Source: Gigaspora rosea
Taxonomy: Eukaryota; Glomeromycota; Glomeromycetes; Diversisporales; Gigasporaceae
Direction of reading: 5' to 3'
NCBI GenBank assembly: GCA_003550325.1
Contig: QKWP01000008.1
Coordinates: 692,926 to 756,925 of the forward strand
DNA: 64,000 nt
Part shown: positions 33,299 through 44,996 of the stretch, piece by piece
Numbering within the stretch: the stretch's first letter is position 1
Layout of the letters: the number at the start of each line of letters is the position of its first letter
Program-made: the position numbers and the translations under genes
The notes under the pieces: generated by a model
What the model was told of the DNA's origin: nothing
The model's input: only the letters and a program-made list of their open reading frames with translations
Databases searched by the model: none

Positions 33299-33475
33299 TA
33301 ATATTATAATAGTAATAATAGAGTAATCATAGATAATAGGTAATACATAATAGATAATAGATAATAGATAATTAGATAATAGATAATTAGATATATAATA
33401 GATAATAGATAATTAGATAATAGATAATTAGATAATAGATAATAGATAATAGATAGTTAGATAATAGATACTTGA
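33299..33475. repeat. GATAATA microsatellite
   Basis: Imperfect tandem repeats of GATAATAGATAATTA over about 175 bases. Confidence 0.85.
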
Positions 33476-33998
33476 TTGCCGGTAACACTTATCCAATCGA
33501 GTCAAACTAAACGTCAACCTTTAATATATATCTTGTAAAACAGTCACAAATCTAACTCAAATAAGCTTAATTTGTTTATTGTCCATGTGTAATATATGTC
33601 AACAATGTATAATTTTACTAATTCTTTTTCCTTTTTGGATATTATTATGAAAGACTTAACAAATATGATTTCGCGATTTTAATCATGATCTTAAACATTA
33701 TTACTTGGCGCAATATTTTGATGCAAGTTACCTTTAATATTATTATATAAGTAGAGAACCCTTTTATGTGCAAATTATGCGCATATATTTAAATTTTGCA
33801 AATCGCATAATTTATGCGCTATAAAGTAAATTATGCGAATATTATGTGGGATAATAATCTTTGAAACCCAAGGATTTATATAAACGGGCCAAAGAAATAG
33901 TATTATTAAGCCCGCCAATAGGTCTGATAATTAATATGCATTATGCATTTAGTGGCTACATTTAAGAACGTTGACCGTATTAAACATCTTTAATAGTT

Positions 33999-34980
33999 GT
34001 TTAATTCGTAATCCGTGAGTAAGGGAAAGGATTTGATTAGTGATCGGCGGGGTGCATATTATAATCAAAACAATTAATACCCATAATCTGGAGCCATTTT
34101 TTAATTTTCTCGATTTCTGCAAAGCTAACATCTTTTGTGTTTCTATAAAAATTATAAAGGCGATTTTTCTCTTCCTAAAAGTGGTGAATTTATCAAAATT
34201 GACCCAATGGGCCGTGAGATATTATCATTTTATCTTCACGATCATATGAAATTTCTTTACAGATCTGCAAAGAAATTTCATATGATCGTGAAGATAAAAT
34301 GATAATATCTCACGGCCCGTTGGGTCAATTTTGATGAATTCACCACTTTTAGGAAGATAAAAATCGCCTTTATAATTTTCATAGAAACACTAAAGATGTT
34401 AGCTTTGCAGAAATCGAGAAAATTAAAAAATGGCTCCAGATTATGGGTATTAATTGTGACGGCTGATGCTGATTTTGGCTGATGTTGAATATCATGTGAC
34501 AATTTGGTCCGGAAATTGCAGATCGGGAAGATCGGGAAATTTCAAAACAAACATTCGTTCTGCCATAAATCGGTTGTAACACAAAAATCTGCATAAGAAA
34601 CAACCTTTAGTGTTCTAACAAAATGCTTTCCTTGAACAATTTTGCTAATACGCCTACTAACATTTGACCATATTGTAATCACTAACCCTAAGATAAGTTC
34701 AGTATCATCATCAAAAACCACGTGACCAATGAAAAATTCTTTAAGTTCATTTATGTTAGGGTTAGTGACTAGAATTTAGAAGGATAGAAGGTCATGTAGT
34801 AAAATTGTTTAGGGAAAATTTTTGTTAGTGCACGAAATTTGCAATTTTTGGCAAATGACTGTTTGTTTTGAAATTTCCCGATCTTCCCGATCTGCAATTT
34901 CCGGACCAAAAAGTCATGTGATCTTCAGCATCAGCCAAAATCAGCATCAGCCGTCACATTACTCACGGATTACGAATTAA
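33999..34980. repeat. Large palindrome with ~190-bp arms
   Basis: Outer arms TTAATTCGTAATCCGTGAGT (near 34000-34021) and their complement (34959-34980). The inner arms, 34066-34253 and 34265-34455, are near-perfect inverted copies around the centre CTTTACAGATCTGCAAAG. Because the arms mirror each other, each encodes the same ~60-residue frame on opposite strands. A MITE (34457-34957) lies between the inner palindrome and the right outer arm. Confidence 0.75.
34457..34957. mobile_element. MITE with ~95-bp terminal inverted repeats
   Basis: Starts GTGACGGCTGATGCTGATTT and ends with its complement; the inverted arms (34457-34552 and 34862-34957) match over ~95 bases apart from small gaps. The central part also folds partly on itself. 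No coding capacity. The target-site duplication is unclear. Confidence 0.75.
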
Positions 34981-35950
34981 GGTATTTGTAATATTACAAT
35001 ATGATGTCATCGAAACTTGGCATTATTTCTTGGCATTATAGTGTTGCATCACAGTGTCGCATCACAGCGTCGAATCACAGCATGGCATCACGGTATTACA
35101 ATAATAGATTACCCTTATGTCAATCGAAAACCGAACACTTGCGAACCAAATACTTAAGTCAAGTGCTCTAGATAAATCCGATGTTAAGAAGTAAAGGATA
35201 TGTGAAAAATTTTAATGCTGAGCATTTTCAATTAGGGATCGGAAGCAGGGACGTGGATATTAAATTATATCAAGTGATTTTTGGATAAAAAATTTTAAAA
35301 ATTTGGAATATTTTTTAAAGCAAAAAAGCATTGTTGACCAATCAAATAACGAAATTACTATGTAACAATAAAATTAAAAAGCGATTCAATTGGCCTATCA
35401 CGAATCAAAAATGCTATTGGTCAGATCACATGAGACTAAAAGTCTTCCATTACTTTATTGGCCAGATTGCATGAATTCTGAAATTTAAAACACATTCTGA
35501 TTGGCTTAATATAAGTTCCAGATCACATCAATTCTAAAAATGACGAAAATTTGAGTTAGGTATCAAATTTTGGAAATTGTAAATCGTAGGCTAAAATTTG
35601 GAAAATTTTGACAGTCTCTGGTCGGAAGTTTGTAATTAGGATTTTTGCTGTTTTGTTACACAAGATTCTGCAATTTTATTGGTTCCAGATCAGAAATTTA
35701 AGGATAGAGGTCGATTTTCGCTTGATGTAATTAATTCCGTTGTATCATAATACCTTAATTCAGTAATTACAATAACAACTATATATATATATGAATGTTA
35801 AAATAGGTAAATATTTATTAATGTTAATTTCCCTAAAATAAACACATTCAGCTGATACAATTTAGCAAATTTATATGGACCAATTCTTAACTAGTAATGA
35901 TTTAAATATCATTCAATTATTAATTAAAAGGTTCAACAATTTCGGTGGTG
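34981..35950. other. Intergenic DNA with a short 13-bp repeat
   Basis: No gene recognised. At about 35041-35097 a ~13-base unit resembling GTCGCATCACAGC recurs four to five times. Confidence 0.45.
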
Positions 35951-35954
35951 CATA

Positions 35955-36160
35955 TTTCGCCGACAATCACTTCATTTCACCGACAATCAATTTACCGACA
36001 AACTTATTTCACCGACAGTCATTTCTTCGACAAATGATTCCGGTCATTATCATTAAATTTAAGATTAAAGATTAAAAGTTGACGCAATTTTTAAAAAACC
36101 TGTCAACGAAATAATTGGCGATAAAATAAACTTGTCGTGAATTGATTGTCGGTGAGGTAT
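35955..36160. mobile_element. Foldback MITE with CACCGACAATCA repeats
   Basis: Four direct copies of TTTCACCGACAATCA-like motif at the left and the complement GATTGTCGGTGAG at the right. Its style resembles the element at 27445-27781. Borders are approximate. Confidence 0.5.
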
Positions 36161-37449
36161 CCTAAATTTATGGTATGAATTGTAGGAGCGCTAGCGACGC
36201 TTGAAAAATTTTAGGATTAGGACATTAGAATTATAGACAATAAGAAAAAATTTCGTTAATATGTAAATTTTGTTGCTAAAATTTTTCATTATGTATCAAT
36301 AAATGATTGAAACATTAATATTAGAGTATTTTCGCTTTCTTTATTTTATTCTCATGTATTCGGATCTTATATTAGTTGATCCGAAATTAGTCAAAATTTG
36401 CAGATATGTGTAATAATGGTCATGGGAATAAAAGTTGATCAACCAGAATTATAAACCGGCTGGTGTAAGTAATAGAAGATATTTCTATAAACTTTTAAAA
36501 TTTTATGAATTAAAAGGGTAACAAATTTCGAACATGTAAGTTTAGTGAAATTCAATTAGTGAACTTAGTATATTTAGAATTCAGAATTCAACCAAAATTT
36601 ATTTAGATCTTAAAATAATCAATTGCCGATATTGTGTTTTATGAGGGTTATTGACCCTAAATAATCCTTTATTAGCATGATTTGAAATAAATTTTTTTAA
36701 AAATTTATCTTTTAAATTTTTATAAATTTTATTATAATTTATGCAAAAAATATAATCATAAAATACAATGCGACCGTTTACGCATGGTCTACACTGCACA
36801 TGTACTCTGTATACGTGCAAAAACTGCCGAAGTCTTGAAAAATTTTCAAGCAAATTAGCATTACTATATTTCTGGCCAATCTTTTTTTTTTTTTGGAAAT
36901 TTGTTTTCTGGATTATGTTTTATTTAATTATAAACTTCATTTCTAGCAATGATTATTTACAAAGCCTCTTACTGAATTTCAAAGTAATGATTTTAACTTC
37001 CTGCTGAAATGAAATATCGCCGTATGGGAACGAAAAAATACTAAAATATTTTAATGTGCTAAAATATCGAAGGTTAAAAATGGAATCCGGAGGTTCATAC
37101 TGTGAATATTTCTGTTTATATTATTTCAAGTTGACGTAAGTCAACGGATCGAAAAACGGGCTAAGCAGAGACAAGCCTGCTAGTTTCCAAAACGGGCAAC
37201 CGGTCAGCAACCGGTTCGGCGGTTGTTAGTATGAAAGAAAAAACCTGGATAGCATGCGATAACACATGCAAGGTAAGAGTCATTTAATTAACTGCCTTAA
37301 TTGGAATTATTAAATGTTACTAATGATAACTTTGTTATATATCGGGATGAGGCCCGTACATGATCAGGCAACTCGCAATTGCGATAGCGAATTCGCTCCC
37401 AGCCCACCCACCCAGGGAAATCCTGCCATTTATCGTTTCTTTAAACTTC
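36161..37449. other. Intergenic DNA
   Basis: No gene recognised. The stretch from 37150 to 37260 is GC-richer and contains CAACCGG/CCGGTT inversions, but no element could be delimited. Confidence 0.35.
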
Positions 37450-37914
37450 ATGTCCAGTCGGCCTGCTTTGTGCAGTGTGGGAGACCACCGGCTGATGATA
37501 TATATTACAAATGACGCTGATGACGGTTATACCCGGCGCAAATTGTAGTTGCTATTTCCGGGAGCATAGCCAGTCTCAGCTCGTGCATCAATCGCACCGA
37601 TGCACGCTACTGCTGCATATCGAAAAAAATTTTTTTTAAAGTTCAATATCTGGCCATAGCGGTCACGTGATTCTATCATTTCCTCACTTGCATTTCCCAG
37701 TCGGCCTGCTTTGTGCAGTGTGGGAGACCACCGGCTGATGATACATATTACAAATGACGCTGATGACGGTTATACCCGGCGAAAAATGTAGTTGCTATTT
37801 CCGGGAGCATAGCCGGTCTCAGCTAGTGCATCAATCGCACCGATGTACGCTACTGCTGCATATCATCAATAAAATTTGATTAATAAAGTTCAATATCTGG
37901 CCATGGCGGTCAGG
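37450..37914 (+). repeat. GC-richer tandem duplication (~245-bp unit)
   Basis: Two head-to-tail copies (37450-37695 and 37696-37914) share long identical runs such as GTGGGAGACCACCGGCTGAT and TGCTATTTCCGGGAGCATAG. They differ at a few bases and at the poly-A/T joint. No reading frame runs through both units. Confidence 0.8.
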
Positions 37915-37977
37915 TGATTCCAAATAAATATGTCGTATGCGTGCAATGTTTTTCGATTCATATATCATAACTCATAC

Positions 37978-38180
37978 CCAAAATTCCGTGTCGGAATACG
38001 TCGGTGTGCATCGGATCATGGTCCGGCTGGCTCGGAATCGATCAATTTTACTCCAAAATCATAAAAAATTTTACTAATGAAATCATATCCGTTCAGTAAG
38101 TAAAAAATATAAGTTTGCTATAGAACTAGGACCAAACACCGACATAGATCCGACGCATCTGACCCGGAATTTTGGGGCAT
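37978..38180. mobile_element. Small MITE with CCCAAAATTCC termini
   Basis: CCCAAAATTCCGTGTCGG at the left pairs with CCGGAATTTTGGGG at the right; inner CGTCGG/CCGACG motifs extend the stem. About 200 bases, no coding capacity. Confidence 0.5.
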
Positions 38181-39689
38181 TCCTGTAAAATTCGTTGAAG
38201 TTAGATTAATTTGGCAAATTAGCCGGTTACGACACATACCGGATTTTTTGCCGTAATTGCTGTATCAGTTATGCTATAGTGCCATTATACCATAATGTTG
38301 TAAATTTCTGAAATCAAAATTTTGGTGGTTGAAGAGATTGAGGATTTACCAGTCAACTTATCAATAATGTTGGAATATTTAAGTTATCGTAAAGTATTGA
38401 AAATAAGAACAGCACCCTCTACCCCACTTTTTTCAATTTCAGATTAACGGAGATAACTTGATTATAGAAATGAAAAATGTAGGGTAAAGGGTGATGTACT
38501 GTGTACTGTACATGAAATTTGACTTAAACTTACGTAATATTACATGTATTCTAAGATTGTAAAATTGTAATTTTTTAAGATTTTTACGGGTGACACAACG
38601 CTTAAATTTTATGCCGAGTCCTGTTGCGTGGTACAAAATTATAGCATAACATTATGTATTTAATATTCACGGTGTGTGTGTAATTAGATTAACCAAAATT
38701 TTAAATTTCGTAACAATATACTACGCGTTATAATTAGAATTCTCCTTAAGTATTTCTCTGACGAGTGCACTTAGGGAAGTTGACTATATATATTTGAGTG
38801 GTCCATATTAAATTTTGAATTAATAATAATATTAATAAATTTGTGACCACGGTTACTTTAATTAAGATGAAGCGTAACGCGAAATCAATCAAAAACGACC
38901 TTGTTTTTTTTTTAAAAAAAAAGAAATCAAAATTATTACTATGAAACTATCGTTTACTTTCTAACAAAAAAATTCTTGAAAGTTTTTTCTATAAACTATG
39001 CCTTGCCCAAACCTTAATACTAACCTTAATCGTAATAGTTTATTTTATAAAAAAAATTGTTTTGATAGTCACGGTTACTGTAACCTTTGGTCACAAAAAC
39101 AATTAATTCTTGAATATATGCCAAAATCCTATCTCTAGTTAGGATATTACTGCATTACGGCGTTACGGCGTTACGGCATTCCTGTGTTATGACGTTACAG
39201 CACATATTTACAGAAATTAGCTATTATACCATAATTAATTCTACCTAAGGTTGAAAATGACTGACATTTTTAAATTTACTACGTAAGTTTTAGTAAATCA
39301 TGTAACTTACATATAACGTTATAGGATATAAACTTTTACGAAAATTCTGCCAGCATTATTGCATCATTTCTTCAATCGTCGAAAAGTTTGATTCCAAAAA
39401 TTTACAAATCATTGAATTACCCTAAATTCTGCCATCTGGTAAAATACCCTAAGCCGTAATTCAGTAACTCCATCACCAGCAATACAACATAAATAAAAAT
39501 CAGCTATAATAATTTATTTTTTGGGGGGGCCTTTGCATAGAAAGGACATAAAATGTCCCGGAATCAAAAGTGTGCTTATAAATTTTGTTAGATATAAATT
39601 TTCATGTATATATACATTTCTCTCAAAAGAACACTTTGAATTACTTTTTTTTTTTTTGTGAACTTTTTCTTTATACATTACAAACGATC
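38181..39689. other. Intergenic DNA with a GCCGTAAT-family scrap
   Basis: No gene recognised. At about 39143-39245 there is a fragment of the GCCGTAAT element family (GCATTACGGCGTTACGGCGT and the end motif TTAATTCTACC). The last ~200 bases form the presumed promoter of the transporter gene. Confidence 0.45.
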
Positions 39690-41572
39690 ATGAATCCAAT
39701 ATTTATTGCTTCAATTCAAGTATTATTTATTAAAACTTTATGAGAATTTTATATTATAATTGTTAATTTAATACTTTGATTTTATTACAGTCATGTTCGC
39801 AAGTCCTTCTAGTGTGTCTCGCCGGCTATTTAGCTGCAAAGTTTGAAATAATTACGACAGACATTAAAAAGGTTTGATAATTTTTTTTAATAACTCGAAC
39901 CTCTCTATAATCACCTCCTTTATAGTCACATCACACAAATTTTTGAAATTAACACTATATACTACATGTAAAATTGAACATTTATATAAGAACAACTCTC
40001 TATAAGCACAAACTTTTAGAACCAAAGGTGTGATTATAGAGAGGTATGACAGTAATATCGTTTTTCACCATTTTTTTTCGTTAATTATTCGATAAAATTT
40101 CTAATTTATAGGGCCTCTCTAAACTCATAATAAAAATATTTCTGCCATGTTTCTTATTTGCAAACATTTCTTACTCTCTTACCATTAAAACATTAATTAA
40201 TCTTTGGCCCATACCTGCCTTTTTCTTCATATTTGCATCACTCAGTGCAATATTTGGCTTAATTGGTGGAAAATTATTAAAATTAAATTGTCCGGATACA
40301 AAATTTGTTGTAACTGGAATTATTTTAAATAATGTTACAACTCTTACCTTGGGTTTGTTAAATGGTATCGAGAAAACAAAGGCAATCAGGATTCTAAAAT
40401 GGAATGAAAATGAAAGTCCACAAGATATTGTCAAAAGAGGTACTTCATATGTGCTCATTGTCAGTCTTTTGGCTAATTTACTAGGGTTTGTTTTGTATAA
40501 AATATTTAATATCGATCCTGTACCAAAATATAATATGCAATATAATATAATATAAGGCCACACAAAGTTGATTTTTCGTTTGGCATTAACTGTCACCCAT
40601 TTTTTTAAGTTTTAAAATTTTTTTTTTTAAAAAAAATAACAGATCGATCTACGTTTCAGTTTTCATGTAATGCAACCGAAAAATTAATTTTGCAGTTGCC
40701 TTACCGTTAAATTTAATTTAATTCATGTGTAATGCAAAATAAAAAAAAATCAACTTTGTTGGGCTAATATATATTATTATCATATATATTTATTATGATT
40801 TAATATACACTCTATTTTATTTTGTAGATGGTCTCTTGGTGCATACTTGTTAACAAAAGTTCCTGAAAAAGATGTTCCATCCATCCCACAACATTTTCCA
40901 CAAAATAATCACAGTCCTTCTAATCAATTTCAAATTAACAACGATCAAATAACTGAAAGAACTCTTCTACTAAGACCAAATTCTCGTGTAATATTTCAAG
41001 TTAACAACGATCAAATAACTGAAAGAATTCCTTTATTAATACAAAATTCTCGTGTAATATTCTTCAACTTCAAATTCATGAATCCTCCTTTATATGCAGC
41101 TTTATTTGCTTTAATTGTTATCACTATTCCAAATTCAAATTATTTATTTGCCGAGGATGATTCTCCTCTTATGTCTATTTTTCAAGCAATTGATTATATT
41201 GGCTCTATCGCTATTCCCTTGACACTATTAACTCTTGGTGCTCAATTATATAATCTTCCACGGTCTCGTAACGAAAATATTCTTTCTATAATTGCTTATA
41301 TATTGACTTGTCGGTTGTTATTAATGCCAATTATTGGAGTTTTATTAGTATTATTGACTACTTCTTATTATATAGATGATCCTATGTTATGGTTTGTTTT
41401 AATTTTGATTTCTTCTGGTCCACCTGCTATAAATTGTGCTAATATAGCACAACTTACTAATAATTATCAAGATGAATTTTCGGCTTTGTTGTTTTATGCT
41501 TATATTTTTGCCGTCCCATTTACTACTATTTTGGTTATGTTTGTTTTGAATTATATTAAAGGAATGGTATAA
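39690..41572 (+). CDS. Auxin efflux carrier family (PIN-like) membrane transporter
   Basis: Four exons: 39690-39719, 39791-39871, 40112-40485 and 40828-41572, giving 409 residues. Introns start GTATTA, GTTTGA and GTTTGT and end in AG, and phases join cleanly. The protein has the two-block layout of the family (Pfam Mem_trans). The N-terminal membrane segments include QVLLVCLAGYLAAKF and IFLPCFLFANISYSLT, then the conserved FVVTGIILNNVTTLTLGLL. A hydrophilic loop (about residues 165-235) follows. The C-terminal membrane block ends with SSGPPAINCANIAQLTNNY. Fungal members sit in the ER or plasma membrane; their substrates are not established. The loop contains an in-frame 22-residue tandem duplication starting INNDQITER and VNNDQITER. 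The third donor (40486) was chosen because it keeps phase and gives NLLGWSLGAYLL; another donor at 40495 is possible. Confidence 0.88.
39893..40052. mobile_element. Tc1/mariner-like MITE in transporter intron 2
   Basis: Inverted ACCTCTCTATAATCAC and GTGATTATAGAGAGGT near the ends, bordered by TA on each side (39891-39892, 40053-40054). It makes up two thirds of the intron. No coding capacity. Confidence 0.75.
40556..40764. mobile_element. Harbinger-like MITE in transporter intron 3
   Basis: Ends GGCCACACAAAGTTGATTTT and its near-complement AAAATCAACTTTGTTGGGC, flanked by TAA on both sides (40553-40555, 40765-40767). A TAA target is typical of PIF/Harbinger elements. Without it, intron 3 would be ~130 bases, close to a normal length here. 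Confidence 0.78.
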
Positions 41573-42785
41573 GTTCTTCATTTCGTTGACTTATATTTTT
41601 TCTAGGCTGTTTCTATTTTTTTCTTTTTTTTTTTTTTGACAATTTATTGTAAAGTTCATTTCAATATTCAATTATATGTATTCGATATAAGAAACCTTCT
41701 ATATAAGCAACTCTTTGAAGATAGATTTTTGTAAGTTCCAATTGAATATTTTATAATAAAAAGTATTTGATATAAGAAATCATGATATAAAAAGAAAATT
41801 TAGACTGGTACCTATATCAAAAGTCAGTTGTATTGTGGTATTATAAGTTTATTTAATCGATTATTTTATATAATTTATGAATTAAAATTTCTTTGATCTT
41901 TGCAATAAAAAACTTGCAAATTTTTTATGTTTAATGCTTAAAAAATTTTGTTTTTAAAAAAAAAGATAAGCATAAACAAAAGTTTTCTTTTTATTAATTT
42001 ACAATAGATTAGCAAGCATCTTTATCATTGTAGCAATAATAAGAATAATATAAAACTAATTCTAATGGTGGCGGAATTTTATATGCAGAAGCCTTGGTTG
42101 TTACCTTAAATGTGTCTCAACCTTTCTCATCTTTTATGTTCATTCATTTTCTTTCGGATGATTTCAGATCTTCACTCGATTTCTAATTTTATTTCTGTCT
42201 GGCATTATGCTATTATACTTAGAGGTGTGGACATATATGTGGTGGAACTACCTCAATTACGTAGCAACCTGTTGTTGTATTGTTGTAGACCGTAATAAAT
42301 GTCATACGTACGTAGGTTGTATGCTTGCCATCTTAAATATATATGTATATATATAGATAACTTTGTATACCGCCAAAAAATTAAAATTATATAAATAGTT
42401 TAAAAAATAAATTAAAATTTTGTTGAAAACCGGCTTAATTTTAGTCTTGGATTTTTGTCGTGAAGATTTATTTTGTTTAACCATATTTATTATTAACTTA
42501 ATAAATTGCTTCAATTAAATCTATTTATTCTGTGTTATATCATCAAGGCAAAGCAATCAATTACGTAATAAATTTGAGTTACTACAGTTTATGTTACAAC
42601 ATAATATTATATTACTGTAGCAATGATTTACATCAATACTACAAAAAAGTTGCAACTTCACTACAATGTGTTGTAACTAATTACGGTATCTCAATTCACT
42701 CATCATATTCTCCAGTTTTTTTCATAGAAACATTTCAGAATACCAAATACACTCAAATTTAAAGGTATTTTCTCATGTTCTCATG
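41573..42785. other. Intergenic DNA
   Basis: Downstream of the transporter. AT-rich; no gene recognised. The first 100 bases presumably hold the 3' end of the transcript. Confidence 0.4.
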
Positions 42786-43414
42786 CCCTATAAGAAAAGT
42801 GGTACGAGTTGGTGTCGGGAATGCTCGAAATGGCACGGATCTGTGGCACGCACAGGAACGTTTTACGGAATGGCACGGTAAAAATGGCACAGATATTACG
42901 GCAAAGGGTGGCACGTAATATCATGTCATATGAAATGTCACGTTCAGATGACACGTATATGTACGTTACACACGTGTTGGTGAGAGAGCGAAAGATCAGT
43001 AAAGGATTTTTTTTTAAAAAAAAGAGCGATATCTCATGGTTTCACTGATGAAGCTTCCCTGTGTGTCTTAACAAAAAAAATTCCTTACAAAAATTTTACT
43101 TCATATGCAGTTAGCTTGTTCATCTTATCATTTATATTGATTACTTATGTAAATTTATGTTTTAATAGTTAAATCCACCTCGTTATCGCGGTGACACATG
43201 AATTTACGTTCATTACCCTTGCCAAATCCCGTGCCGATTAGACTAGTAAACTGCAAAACCCGAGCCATTTACGGTCCAATTGGCACGGGTATACGGTCCC
43301 ACACGGTCCACGGAATTCGTACCAATTCGGACAAATCCGGATCTCGACTCATGCCACAAAGCCCGTGCCTATCCGATGCAACCCGTGCCGATCCGGCCCA
43401 ATTTTCTTATCGTG
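42786..43414. mobile_element. CCCTATAAG-family MITE, older subfamily
   Basis: Begins CCCTATAAGAAAAGTGGTAC and ends AATTTTCTTATCGTG (a decayed terminus), flanked by ATG on both sides (42783-42785, 43415-43417). Shares GGCACGG motifs with 15314-16049 but differs widely inside; it is closest to 51470-52005 and 26313-26968. Confidence 0.8.
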
Positions 43415-43538
43415 ATGAGAACATAAGATTTCCAACATTGGTCACAATAGTCACATAGTCACATGCAATATTAGATCATATGATAATGATAAAGATAAGT
43501 GACAATGATACTGTAATCTATTTACATATGAGCTATGT

Positions 43539-43727
43539 TAGAGTTAATACCTCTATCCGGATATATTTTTTATATCCGGATTAATCCGGTTTTATTATAG
43601 TATATATCCGGATTTAAATGTAAATCCGGATTTATTTATATCCGGATATAAAAACACTATGTCATGTTATATCACATGATATAGTATATATCCGGATATA
43701 TTAATCCGGATAGAGGTGTTAACTCTA
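43539..43727. mobile_element. Non-autonomous hAT-like element, TATCCGGAT repeats
   Basis: Exact 8-bp target-site duplication AGCTATGT (43531-43538 and 43728-43735). Termini TAGAGTTAATACCTCTATCC and GGATAGAGGTGTTAACTCTA. The whole 189-base interior is built from TATCCGGAT palindromes. No coding capacity. Confidence 0.9.
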
Positions 43728-43739
43728 AGCTATGTTCTG

Positions 43740-44689
43740 CAAAAAGAGGGAAATTGACAAAACATTTTTGGAAGATCAATTTTTATAATTTTTATGTTAT
43801 AAATTTTATTAACAAATCATAAGAAAGAATATTTCTAACTATAACCAGTGGTGACCGTCACACCCTTTTGTGTAACCAAAAAATTTAATTATTTAATAAA
43901 TTTTTAAGAGAATGTCTATTTGTACACGGAGTGTATGTACACGGGTAATGTAAAAACAAACTGATATCTTAAAATTTTGATTATGAAACCACCTTTTATC
44001 TTCTAATAAAAAAAATTCCTTGAGAAATTTTGGTATAAATAACCCTTGCCATAATCCCAAACCCACCCTTACCCTAACCATAAGCAAGGGTTTATTTTTT
44101 GTTTGTAAACATTGTTTTGATTGATATGTTACACAATTTGTAAATCAATAAATTATACTCATGTATAAACACTACGTGCAAATTAATAAATTTTCAATTT
44201 TTAATTTATTTAAAATTTCATATTAAATTAATAAATTATACATAATCGTGGTAATTATTTATTTTTATAAAATGTTTTTCATTGTTCACATAACACTTTA
44301 TTAAAGTCTCTTATTATTCGATCAACTTTGTGCAACTATACACACCCGTACACTAAATTATTATACATAACAAACTTTGTGTTGTTTCGCTTACACTCAA
44401 CAATACCAACAAGGCTCATTTTGCTCACCCTGTATTGCTTTGCTATGGCTATTGCCTTGCTTCACTCCTTTTCTCTAAGCTTTGTGCTATCTAACTAATC
44501 CTAACCCTAACTCTAACCCTAAACTAATTCTAACACTACTAAATTCAATAATGACATTATGAGAACCAACACCATTGGCTTAATCAGCATGATGAAATAA
44601 AGACAAGACGCAAACATATCAAAACAAAATTATTCCAATAGTTGCACCAAAAAAAAAACACGTAATAGCTTCACCTAGCACCTGAAAAG
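43740..44689. other. Intergenic DNA
   Basis: No gene recognised. A few CCCTAA-like units at 44500-44522 are mentioned under rejected items. Confidence 0.4.
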
Positions 44690-44996
44690 GTAGTTAGTAC
44701 ATACACAAATACAATATCAAACCAGACAAAAAACACAGCTATACAAGTAAAATTATGTCCCTGGTATGTCAGTTTGAAACCCTGAAAAAGCAACATGTGA
44801 TAACTTTAAAAAACCCAAAAAAATAACACACGATAACCTGTGAAAAGTTATATACGACAACTCCAAAGAACCCAAAAAAAGTGATACCCGATAACTCTAA
44901 AAAACCTAAATAAGCAACACGTGACGACTCCAAAGATCCTATAAAAAGTGACATGCAATGACTCTAAAGAATCTGAAATAAGTGACACATGACAAC

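Noticed and set aside
33299-33475. CRISPR-like repeats
   Set aside because: These are overlapping GATAATA microsatellite units without spacers, in a fungal genome.
34040-34502. Two similar frames on opposite strands
   Set aside because: They are the same sequence read from the two arms of a palindrome, so similarity is not evidence of coding.
44500-44522. Telomere-like CCCTAA units
   Set aside because: Only three imperfect units, not enough for an interstitial telomere; CCTAAC-like words are common in this window.
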